Shown in pieces: positions 1 through 5,347 of a stretch of 6,238 nt of DNA. A program made the translations under genes and the position numbers. The notes beneath the pieces were generated by a model. That model was given only the letters and a program-made list of their open reading frames with translations. It searched no databases and was not told the origin of the DNA. Position 1 is the first letter of the stretch, and every line of letters begins with the position of its first letter. Source of the DNA: Alkaliphilus sp. (GTDB taxonomy: Bacteria > Bacillota > Clostridia > Peptostreptococcales > Natronincolaceae); NCBI GenBank assembly GCA_023230535.1, contig JALNXC010000075.1, forward strand, positions 1 to 6,238. The letters run 5' to 3'.

Positions 1-228
1 GTTTCAATCCCTCGTAGGTAATCTAATAATGATGGATTGAATAAGAGCGAAGTTGTATCAGTTGAGTTTCAATCCCTCGTAGGTAATCTAATAATGATGA
101 TGCTACAATAATTATATTAGAAAATAAGAGGTTTCAATCCCTCGTAGGTAATCTAATAATAGGATTTTCCCGAGAATATGAATTTGTACACAGAAAATGT
201 TTCAATCCCTCGTAGGTAATCTAATAAT
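1..228 (-). CRISPR. CRISPR array, type I-B-like repeat, 4 repeats and 3 spacers, truncated by window edge
   Basis: Four perfectly identical 30-bp repeats lie at 1-30, 66-95, 131-160 and 199-228. On the plus strand they begin GTTTCAATCCCTCGTAGG and end CTAATAAT. Spacers are 31-65 (35 bp), 96-130 (35 bp) and 161-198 (38 bp), all unrelated to one another. Read on the minus strand the repeat ends GGGATTGAAAC, the 8-nt crRNA 5' handle typical of type I-B (also I-A and some III) systems. The array is therefore most likely transcribed leftward, with the leader expected to the right of 228. Only 23 bp of non-repeat sequence (229-251) follow before the transposon end. No cas genes are in the window. 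All repeats are identical, so repeat degeneracy cannot independently confirm the orientation. The array is certain; subtype and strand are inferred from the repeat. Confidence 0.97.
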
Positions 229-251
229 GGCGTTTTCCAAAATGGATATAC
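229..251. other. 23-bp remnant: leader stub or truncated spacer
   Basis: These 23 bp separate the last CRISPR repeat from the transposon terminus. They are either the repeat-proximal piece of the CRISPR leader (if the array reads leftward, as its repeat suggests) or the first 23 bp of a fourth spacer cut by the insertion, since normal spacers here are 35-38 bp. The sequence resembles none of the three spacers. Nothing continues it on the far side of the transposon: the bases after 3712 show neither a repeat nor a leader. Confidence 0.6.
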
Positions 252-283
252 TGTTATACGGCAAATTATTTCCCCCCAAAAAT
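252..283 (+). repeat. Left terminal inverted repeat
   Basis: This pairs with the complement of 3681-3712. The first five bases TGTTA are identical, the next four are divergent (one match), then GCAAATTATTTC is identical, followed by two mismatches and CCCA, with further A matches. It is the presumed cleavage end for the transposase. It includes the first iteron, GGCAAATTATTTC at 260-272. Confidence 0.85.
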
Positions 284-294
284 CCTTCTAAAAA

Positions 295-365
295 GTCAAA
301 ATATTTAATCCTTTTACATATGGTCAAATTAAATAAACTGACCAAATATTTGTCAGATTAAATAA
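295..365 (+). repeat. Left-end iterons (transposase-binding-site candidates)
   Basis: Three direct copies of a motif lie here: 295-309 (GTCAAAATATTTAAT), 323-336 (GTCAAATTAAATAA) and 352-365 (GTCAGATTAAATAA), spaced 28 and 29 bp apart. A fourth, GGCAAATTATTTC, sits in the terminal repeat at 260. The 28-29 bp spacing is close to three helical turns, which would put bound proteins on one DNA face. Two copies are also dyads: GGTCA/TGACC at 322-326/339-343, and a perfect 7-bp arm palindrome at 353-370. The same motif recurs inverted at the right end. The binding role is inferred from Mu/Tn7-type ends. Confidence 0.7.
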
Positions 366-407
366 TCTGATGTTTTAAAATATGAATATTATGACAATAA
401 TCATTAT

Positions 408-449
408 AAAAAGAAAAATAGGAAAAAGGCCTACTACAAGCCCTTTTCC
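408..449 (-). terminator. Rho-independent-type hairpin, leftward
   Basis: Arms 421-430 (GGAAAAAGGC) and 440-449 (GCCCTTTTCC) pair with one mismatch around a 9-nt loop. On the minus strand the hairpin is followed by TATTTTTCTTTTT (complement of 408-420), a good terminator tract for leftward transcripts. On the plus strand a looser T-rich stretch (461-469) follows. It sits between the end iterons and the first gene, where it could stop transcription leaving the element towards the CRISPR array. Confidence 0.5.
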
Positions 450-481
450 CTAAATCCAAATTTTCTTTTAACAATTGTATT

Positions 482-1049
482 ATGATTATTAACAATTTTT
501 TAAAAAATATAACTAAATATTTGGATTCGGGAAAAAATTTGTATCTTTCCAATATATGGCTGTAAATTTTGTGGTTACAGCGGAATGCTCCATAGGCACG
601 GATATTATTCCCGCAATGTTATTACTAAATATTCAATTAATCGTATTAATATCCTTAGGGTTAAATGCCCTTCCTGCAATAAAACCCATGCTATTCTGCC
701 TAGCTTCTTAATTCCATATTATCAGTACTCCTTTGAATTTATCTTTGAATGTTTGTATTTATCCTTTGTTATTAAGGATTCATATTCTAAGATTGCATAT
801 CATTTTAATAGTTTAAATTCCGGTTTGTCTTTTAATATTTCAAGCATATATTCTTTTAAAAAACGTATGAAGGAAAACCTGTCTTTTGTTAACTCTTTTT
901 TTGTTAATTTTGATTTGTTTTATTATGATATGGATAAACCATCCGAAGCATCTATTCTCAATAAAATCAGAAGATTTCCAAAGGATATTCCGGATTTTAA
1001 TTCTGCTTTTTTTAGAATCATGCCTAGATATTTCTTTTCTAAGATTTAA
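482..1049 (+). CDS. DUF6431-like zinc-finger transposon protein; 5' end requires a +1 frame change
   Basis: The function of this family is unknown to me; I recognise it as the DUF6431-type protein that accompanies this transposase/ATPase pair in Clostridia. The main frame is open from 513 to the stop at 1047-1049, but its first ATG (585) lies after the first half of the zinc finger. Translating upstream gives GCKFCGYSGMLHRHGYYSRN, then VKCPSCNKTHAILPSF further on: two CxxC pairs that probably bind one zinc ion, followed by a hydrophobic, aromatic-rich helical region. The missing N-terminus appears to lie in another frame: an ATG at 482 reads MIINNFLKNITKYLDSGK and joins the main frame if one base of the A6 run at 532-537 is skipped. 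Either slippage restores it or the copy is mutated. No Shine-Dalgarno site precedes 482 or 585. It is the first gene of the element, 228 bp before the transposase. The zinc finger suggests DNA or RNA binding; that is inference. Confidence 0.65.
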
Positions 1050-1277
1050 TCTAATTATTCAAAAGGATAGTTATGTCTATTCCCGGAATCTTTCCTGATT
1101 TCTTTGCAAATTTTCCTTAATTCTTAGATTATTGATATTAAAATTCAATATATTTTATCTTTTTACTTTGGTAAATTGTTTTGATTTTATCTTATTTATC
1201 ATCCCACATAACTTTTAAAGGGTAAGGGGTATTGTTTTGTTAAAAATATTAGTAACTAAATTTAAGGAGGTCATCTT
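1050..1277 (+). other. AT-rich intergenic gap ending in a strong ribosome binding site
   Basis: This 228-bp gap lies between the zinc-finger gene and the transposase gene. I see no conserved gene here; the short overlapping frame at 886-1098 is a shadow. The only clear signal is the Shine-Dalgarno AAGGAGG at 1264-1270, seven bases before the transposase ATG. No convincing -35/-10 promoter pair could be chosen in such AT-rich DNA. Confidence 0.6.
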
Positions 1278-2564
1278 ATGGATGAAAATTTAAGACAAAG
1301 TATTGCCCTTTTTAAGTATTCTCTGATTGCTCCATTAGTTACGGGAACCTTTACCCAAGGTACGGTTAAGGAATATCTTAGGGAGGTATCCGCCAAAAGA
1401 TATGATACCCCTACAGGAGTTAAGGAATATGCTCCTGCTACTATTAAGGACTGGTTTCGCCTTTATAAACGCTTTGGTATTGATGGTCTTTATCCAAAGA
1501 TAAGGTCTGATAAAGGTAAACCCAGAAATTTATCTAATGATGCTAAGGAATTTATTGTTTCTTGTAAGGTAAATTCTCCTAAAAGGTCTGCTAAATCAAT
1601 TCATCAAGAGCTTATTGCCAAAGGTTATGTATCTTACGATCAGGTGTCCTTATCTACTATTCAAAGGTTTATTTCCAAGGCTAATATTTCAGCTCATAAA
1701 CTTGAACCGATAGATAGAAGGGCTTTTGAATTTGAATTTCCTAATGAATGTTGGCAATCCGATATCTCTACAGGTCCATACCTTAATATTGATTCTAAAA
1801 AGTGTAAAACTCATATTATTGCAATATTAGATGATTCAAGCAGGCTTATTATTCATGCGGAAGCCTTTTTTAGTGATAATTTTTTGTCCCTGTTATCTGT
1901 GTTCAAAAAAGCTGTTGCTAAAAGGGGTATTCCTAAAAAATTATTTGTTGATAATGGTAAAGTTTACAAGAGTAATCAGATGCAATTTATCTGCGCAAAC
2001 CTTGGAACTGTCATATCTTTCGCACGTCCATATTCGCCGGAAAGTAAGGGCAAGATAGAACGTTGGTTCAAAACCCTTCAAGATCAATGGTTAAACGTCA
2101 TTGATTGGAATGATTTTTCTTCTTTGGAGGAACTAAATTCCTCTTTATTTAGATATGTTGAAGAAGATTACAATTCTAAAGTTCATTCTGCTATCAATAT
2201 GAAACCCATTGATAAGTTTATTCAGTATATTGATTTAATAAAATTTATACCGGGTAAACAGGAAATTGATTATGTATTTCTTTACAGGGTCACACGTAAG
2301 GTTAAAAAGGATTCAACTATCTCTATACAAAGTATACTTTTTGAAGTTCCATTAAAATATGTAGGCGAAACAATCAATGTCAGATATGATCCGACATCTA
2401 TGGATAAAGTTTATATATTTTCTGAAGAAAATATATTGTTAGATACTGTATACCCTGTTAAAAAGATTGATAACTCTAAAATCAGGAGACAACATAATTT
2501 TAAAAGTGTTGATTTTTCGCCCTTTAATCCTAGTGATAAAGAAAATGAAAGGAGCATGACTTAA
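1278..2564 (+). CDS. DDE transposase/integrase, retroviral-integrase (rve) superfamily, TnsB/MuA/IS481-like
   Basis: This 428-residue protein should cut and join transposon ends. Residues about 10-135 form the DNA-binding region: a helix-turn-helix/winged-helix pair, with APATIKDWFRLYKRFGIDGL typical of this group and a second HTH around 90-132. The RNase-H-fold catalytic core spans about 155-310, with D162 in WQSDIS, D225 in FVDNGKVY and E261 in KGKIERWFK, giving a D-D-35-E triad. The C-terminal part (about 315-400) resembles the Mu/IS481 beta-barrel domain, including the stretch FEVPLKYVGETINVRYDP. The start is fixed by AAGGAGG seven bases upstream. The stop at 2562-2564 is one base before the ATPase start, so the two genes form an operon. 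The length and the ATPase partner favour a TnsB/TniA-like role rather than a stand-alone IS481 transposase. All catalytic residues are present and the frame is intact, so it is probably active. Confidence 0.92.
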   Translation: MDENLRQSIALFKYSLIAPLVTGTFTQGTVKEYLREVSAKRYDTPTGVKEYAPATIKDWFRLYKRFGIDGLYPKIRSDKGKPRNLSNDAKEFIVSCKVNSPKRSAKSIHQELIAKGYVSYDQVSLSTIQRFISKANISAHKLEPIDRRAFEFEFPNECWQSDISTGPYLNIDSKKCKTHIIAILDDSSRLIIHAEAFFSDNFLSLLSVFKKAVAKRGIPKKLFVDNGKVYKSNQMQFICANLGTVISFARPYSPESKGKIERWFKTLQDQWLNVIDWNDFSSLEELNSSLFRYVEEDYNSKVHSAINMKPIDKFIQYIDLIKFIPGKQEIDYVFLYRVTRKVKKDSTISIQSILFEVPLKYVGETINVRYDPTSMDKVYIFSEENILLDTVYPVKKIDNSKIRRQHNFKSVDFSPFNPSDKENERSMT

Positions 2565-2565
2565 T

Positions 2566-3372
2566 ATGTATAAAGCTTTTTATGGGTTATCTGATGACCC
2601 TTTTCTAAAATCTATTGAAACCAAAGAATGTTTTAGCTCCCAAGATTTTACCGAAGCCCTAAGTAGACTTGAGTTTTTAAAAAGTACCAAGGGTTTTGGT
2701 TTAATTACCGGGGAACCCGGTGTAGGTAAATCATTTTTGCTTAGATGTTTTGTGGATTCTTTAAATCCCAATTTGTTTAAATCTGTGTATATACCTATTT
2801 CTACTTTAACTGTTATGGATTTTTATCGAGCTGTATGTAATGGTCTTGGTATAATTCCGGCTCATAAGAAGATCTCTATGTTTAAACAGATTCAAGAATC
2901 TATTTATACTTATCAGTATAGCAAAAATATTACTCCTGTAATTATTGTGGATGAGGTTCAGTTTCTAACTAATTCTGTGTTAAATGATTTAAGGTTAATA
3001 TTTAATTTTGATATGGATTCTAAGGATTATGCTATTTTAATTTTAGCAGGCCAGACTCCATTTATTAATCAGATTAGTCGTCAAACTCATGAAGCTCTTC
3101 GCCAAAGAATTGTTGTAAATTATCATCTTGAAGGCCTTACTAAAGATGAAACTAAGGAATACATTTTATCTAGATTAACAGCTAACGGTTGTCATGAACC
3201 GATATTTACTGATAGTGCCTATGAATTATTGTATTTGAGTACTAATGGTTTCATCAGAACATTGAATTCTTTAGTAAGAATGTGTTTAATTTCAGGAGCC
3301 AATGAAAAACTTAGGTCTATTGATAATGAATTGGTTTTTATGGCTCAAAATGAATTAAATATTGTGGCTTAG
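2566..3372 (+). CDS. AAA ATPase, ExeA/TniB/TnsC-like transposition regulator
   Basis: This 268-residue P-loop ATPase probably marks the target DNA and activates the transposase, as MuB, TniB and TnsC do. The Walker A motif is GEPGVGKS at 49-56 and Walker B is VIIVDE at 125-130. A sensor-1-like strand LILAGQ ends near 163, and LRQRI at 178-182 holds the arginine region seen in ExeA-type proteins. The opening MYKAFYGLSDDPF is the characteristic ExeA/TniB-family start (Y-GL---PF). A helical lid domain covers about 190-262. The start ATG lies one base after the transposase stop, with AAAGGAG at 2548-2554 inside the upstream gene, so translation is probably coupled. Some databases label relatives 'general secretion ATPase ExeA', but this context points to transposition. 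The frame is intact and no motif is lost. Confidence 0.92.
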   Translation: MYKAFYGLSDDPFLKSIETKECFSSQDFTEALSRLEFLKSTKGFGLITGEPGVGKSFLLRCFVDSLNPNLFKSVYIPISTLTVMDFYRAVCNGLGIIPAHKKISMFKQIQESIYTYQYSKNITPVIIVDEVQFLTNSVLNDLRLIFNFDMDSKDYAILILAGQTPFINQISRQTHEALRQRIVVNYHLEGLTKDETKEYILSRLTANGCHEPIFTDSAYELLYLSTNGFIRTLNSLVRMCLISGANEKLRSIDNELVFMAQNELNIVA

Positions 3373-3377
3373 TCAAT

Positions 3378-3490
3378 AAAGATGTGTCTTCTTCTTTAGG
3401 AAGGATAGGGCTCTACTGGGAAGTAACCTGAGCGTCCTAAGGAAGGTTGTACCTTAAATCTCCCCTTCCTTGGGGAGAAGGCACATCTTT
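3378..3490 (+). ncRNA. Candidate structured RNA, three-way junction, downstream of the ATPase gene
   Basis: Five bases after the ATPase stop begins a compact fold. P1 pairs 3378-3388 (AAAGATGTGTC) with 3480-3490 (GGCACATCTTT), 11 bp with one G-U. P2 pairs 3391-3401 (CTTCTTTAGGA) with 3435-3445 (TCCTAAGGAAG), 11 bp with one G-U. It is capped by GCTC/GAGC (3410-3413/3430-3433) and TACT/AGTA (3414-3417/3422-3425) around a GGGA loop. P3 is TCTCCCC/GGGGAGA (3459-3465/3472-3478). The P3 loop TTCCTT is complementary to AAGGAA in the P2 arm, allowing a pseudoknot or switch. The region has no ORF. It matches no RNA family I can name. T5 at 3488-3492 means a terminator role is possible, but three nested helices exceed what termination needs. 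An element-encoded RNA is an inference. Confidence 0.55.
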
Positions 3491-3492
3491 TT

Positions 3493-3572
3493 ACAAAAGC
3501 AAATTAGAAGGTATAACCTCGTAAGCGATAAATCCTAGGGGTTTAAGGGGACAAAGTCCCCTTTGCTTTTGT
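3493..3572 (+). ncRNA. Second structured segment with an 11-bp closing stem
   Basis: ACAAAAGCAAA (3493-3503) pairs perfectly with TTTGCTTTTGT (3562-3572). Inside are a small hairpin AGGT/ACCT (3509-3512/3516-3519) and a strong hairpin GGGGAC-AAA-GTCCCC (3547-3561). An alternative pairing of 3515-3520 with 3538-3543 is possible. It begins two bases after the first structured block, so the two may be domains of one RNA of about 200 nt ending at the T-run 3572-3576. It could instead be a simple terminator embedded in a longer inverted repeat. Confidence 0.45.
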
Positions 3573-3576
3573 TTTT
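3545..3576 (+). terminator. Rho-independent terminator-like hairpin for the transposon operon
   Basis: The 8-bp stem AAGGGGAC/GTCCCCTT (3545-3552/3556-3563) with an AAA loop is followed by the T-rich GCTTTTGTTTTT. This is the most terminator-like hairpin downstream of the ATPase gene. It shares bases with the longer stem 3493-3503/3562-3572, so the two folds compete at the base. Confidence 0.6.
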
Positions 3577-3582
3577 AGGGTG

Positions 3583-3680
3583 TAATAATTTGACTTATTT
3601 TATTAAAATCTAAGGATTAGATTATTTAATTTGCATTTTTATATGTTTTTCATCTCAATTTTAGGCTAATTTAATTTGAC
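3583..3680 (-). repeat. Right-end iterons (transposase-binding-site candidates)
   Basis: Read on the minus strand, the motif of the left end recurs at 3667-3680 (GTCAAATTAAATTA), 3621-3635 (TGCAAATTAAATAAT) and 3583-3594 (GTCAAATTATTA), plus the terminal copy AGCAAATTATTTC at 3692-3704. Copies lie 9, 33, 78 and 119 bp from the end, against 9, 44, 72 and 101 at the left end. The two ends therefore carry the same motif in opposite orientation with different spacing, the kind of asymmetry known for Tn7 and Mu ends. Confidence 0.65.
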
Positions 3681-3712
3681 TTTTATGGGATGAAATAATT
3701 TGCTGCGTAACA
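3681..3712 (-). repeat. Right terminal inverted repeat
   Basis: This is the inverted partner of 252-283. Read on the minus strand it runs TGTTACGCA then GCAAATTATTTC, then ATCCCATAAAA. It overlaps the 3' end of the minus-strand MORN gene, whose stop codon TAA (3683-3685) and last nine codons are made of transposon sequence. Confidence 0.85.
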
Positions 3713-4813
3713 ATTAACAATTTTTACATTACCGACCTTTAATTCTTCCGAATATCTTTCTAGGTCGTATAGTAAAAATGGACCACCTGCCCGCTCTATA
3801 GAATCAAGGAATAACTCTCCCTTTTCATTTAACATAACATCATAAATTATTCCATTAATTAGTTGGTCTTCTTTCCATTCCCCTTCTCTTCCTATCCTAC
3901 CATTATGCATATACTCACTACCTTGTCCATGGCGTTTACCATCAACAAATAAACCGTCAAATTCAAGATATCCTTCTTCGCAAAATACCTTGGCCGTCCC
4001 ATCTAAAATACCATTTTTATCAAATAAGGCATCACAAATAATCTTACCGGTTTTATCATATATCTTAAATCTATTATCGGGTGAGCTTTCAAACATTATA
4101 TTTGAATCGGCATCATACTTAGCCTCATAAGAAAATGTTTCTTTATTACCTTTTTCAGAAATAATATTTATAATTTCAATAATCTGTTCGTTCATTACAT
4201 CGTAAACGGTTCTTAAGTTTTTCATATAAAATATATACATCGGATACACCGGGACAGTTATTATCCTCATCAATCTCTTTACTGAAATTTTCGCATCCCC
4301 GGGATCCCCGTTTTTTTCATGATCGGCAATATCTTTAAGTGTTTCCATTATCTTATTTAGGCAAAGGAATTGCTCTTCAGATAGCAAATGCCCAATCGAA
4401 GCAATCAATCCAATATGGGATTCAGTAATCCTTATAAAATCAAAATATTCCCATTCATCATCTAGCTGACTTTGAAACGCCCTTTGTAAACCAGTTTCAA
4501 GTAAAACACTCAATATTCTTTTAACGCGCTTAATTTCTTCACGTTCTGCTTGATTCTCGTTATTTCGTTCTAATCTATAGATAAAATAGGCTAATACCAC
4601 AGTAGCAATTACACCAAGCATCGATAAATACAGGGATAAATACTCCCCTATCGGTATTGCTTCAGATAAACTCAGAATCACGGTAATCGGAAAATTTGGT
4701 AATTTATCAACAGAATATTTAATAATTGAGAATGTAATCGGTATCAATAAAGCCGGCAAAATACATGAAATCAAAACAATTAAGACAATCCATCCGGTTT
4801 CCGTCTGTATCAA
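3683..4813 (-). CDS. Membrane protein with C-terminal MORN-like repeats; 3' end formed by the transposon
   Basis: This 376-residue protein is of unknown function. Residues about 8-32 and 60-79 are hydrophobic helices, so the N-terminus is probably in the membrane. A charged stretch (81-100, RLERNNENQAEREEIKRVKR) follows, then a mostly helical cytoplasmic middle. From about 265 to 322 there are MORN-like units (G/D-x-F-x-DGKxxGxG, e.g. GLFVDGKRHGQGSEY), which in other proteins bind lipid or mediate contacts. The only available start is TTG at 4811-4813, because TGA-TAG stops lie in frame just upstream at 4817-4822. AGGGG directly abuts that TTG, too close to be a good ribosome binding site, so the native 5' end may be damaged. 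The last nine residues (CYAANYFIP) and the stop come from the transposon's inverted repeat, so the original C-terminus is lost or replaced. Coding is convincing; function is not assigned. Confidence 0.75.
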   Translation of the reverse strand: MIQTETGWIVLIVLISCILPALLIPITFSIIKYSVDKLPNFPITVILSLSEAIPIGEYLSLYLSMLGVIATVVLAYFIYRLERNNENQAEREEIKRVKRILSVLLETGLQRAFQSQLDDEWEYFDFIRITESHIGLIASIGHLLSEEQFLCLNKIMETLKDIADHEKNGDPGDAKISVKRLMRIITVPVYPMYIFYMKNLRTVYDVMNEQIIEIINIISEKGNKETFSYEAKYDADSNIMFESSPDNRFKIYDKTGKIICDALFDKNGILDGTAKVFCEEGYLEFDGLFVDGKRHGQGSEYMHNGRIGREGEWKEDQLINGIIYDVMLNEKGELFLDSIERAGGPFLLYDLERYSEELKVGNVKIVNCYAANYFIP

Positions 4814-4899
4814 CCCCTATCAATTACCGCTCCAATTATCCAATGTGTTATCTTCATCTTCCAACTCATCTTGTCTTTTCACACCGGAAGCGGACCCTT

Positions 4900-5165
4900 C
4901 TACAACTCAAATTGCTCTCTTAGGTAAACCGATCTATCCGGTCCGAATACCGGCATGGTATCTTTACCCAGTGCCTTACACGGCTCATGGTAGATGTCAA
5001 TTAACTATTCTCTGCCCCCGTAGACAATATTAAAATACTGATCTACTACCCCAGTAGGTGCTAAACAATCCTTAAGATTAGCGCCAATCACGTTCTCTCT
5101 ATATATGTAAGGTCTCCCAATTGTTTCCCATTTCCATTAATAATAAGATGCTCATCATTCAAAAG
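4900..5165 (-). pseudogene. Decayed minus-strand gene, unrecognised product
   Basis: No complete ORF exists, but minus-strand frames read like protein in pieces. One (5165 to 5088) gives LLNDEHLIINGNGKQLGDLT and then ends at TGA. The frame offset by one carries on over the same junction as YRENVIGANLKDCLAPTGVV...YGGRE, meets TAG at about 5001, and continues in frame as LIDIYHEPCKALGKDTMPVF...YLREQFEL to TAG at 4900-4902. A frameshift near 5090-5105 plus an internal stop would explain this. It lies on the same strand as the MORN gene and just upstream of it. I do not recognise the family. The evidence is compositional (protein-like residues, normal codons), so this is moderate at best. Confidence 0.4.
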
Positions 5166-5203
5166 CTACTTAATAAACTTAGTATAATAGCTGCATATTC
5201 TCC

Positions 5204-5239
5204 AAGGTCCCGTAAATGGTGTTAAGGGATGATGACCTT
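5204..5239 (+). repeat. Dispersed repeat, copy A (stem-forming, 31-bp core)
   Basis: The core 5207-5237 starts GTCCCGTAAATGGTG and ends GATGATGACC. It matches 5832-5862 in 28 of 31 positions, in the same orientation. AAGGTC (5204-5209) and GACCTT (5234-5239) pair around the core. The layout suggests a small interspersed element or a terminus of a lost insertion sequence; the core reminds me of IS256-family ends in Clostridia, which I cannot verify. Confidence 0.7.
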
Positions 5240-5347
5240 ATCCTCGTTGTCCTACAAAAACCAGCTAAAAAGAATCAACATTTTTCGTTCAATTCCCTTC
5301 GTTTTACATTTAATGATGAGAAAAGAAACCTGTCCCTAACCCTTCTT

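Larger units (their letters stand above)
252..3712 (+). mobile_element. Tn7/Mu-like three-gene transposon (DUF6431-like, DDE transposase, AAA ATPase)
   Basis: The ends are set by imperfect terminal inverted repeats that align without gaps over about 32 bp: 252-283 and the complement of 3681-3712. Both start 5'-TGTTA and share the 12-mer GCAAATTATTTC. The 5'-TG...CA-3' termini and four repeated internal sites per end are the usual plan of Mu, Tn7, Tn5053 and related DDE transposons. Inside, all on the plus strand, are a zinc-finger protein, a D-D-35-E transposase and an ATPase, then 340 bp of structured and iteron-bearing right end. No TniQ/TnsD, resolvase, TnsA or passenger gene is seen. The 5 bp outside each end (247-251 TATAC, 3713-3717 ATTAA) do not match, so no target duplication is visible. 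Family membership follows from gene content; I do not recognise a named IS. Confidence 0.85.

Noticed and set aside
161..198. Spacer 3 targeting the window
   Set aside because: It shares only about 9 bases (AGGATTTTC) with 5980-5988, which is no better than chance.
350..381. Promoter TTGTCA with TAAAAT
   Set aside because: The boxes look good but are 20 bp apart, and the region is AT-rich and made of iterons, so chance matches are expected.
358..552. 64-codon minus-strand ORF
   Set aside because: It runs through iterons, the terminator hairpin and the 5' part of the zinc-finger gene; it is low-complexity and lysine/isoleucine-rich from AT content.
886..1098. 70-codon plus-strand ORF overlapping the zinc-finger gene
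   Set aside because: It is an out-of-frame shadow with hydrophobic low-complexity sequence and no ribosome binding site.
1831..2058. 75-codon ORF within the transposase gene
   Set aside because: It is an alternative frame of an intact catalytic core, with no ribosome binding site.
2580..2771. 63-codon minus-strand ORF within the ATPase gene
   Set aside because: It is antisense to the conserved Walker A region of a clear gene.
1..3712. A CRISPR-associated transposon (CAST) in which the array guides the element
   Set aside because: The array lies outside the element's terminal repeat, no cas or tniQ gene is in the window, and the repeat is an ordinary type I-B-like one. Proximity is better explained by insertion beside an array.
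4823..4882. Small minus-strand ORF starting GTG and reading VKRQDELEDEDNTLDNWSGN
   Set aside because: Only 20 codons before TGA-TAG; it could be the 5' remnant of the MORN gene or a separate peptide, with nothing to decide.
4845..5033. 62-codon plus-strand ORF
   Set aside because: The opposite strand gives the more protein-like, though interrupted, reading; this ORF is short and has no ribosome binding site.
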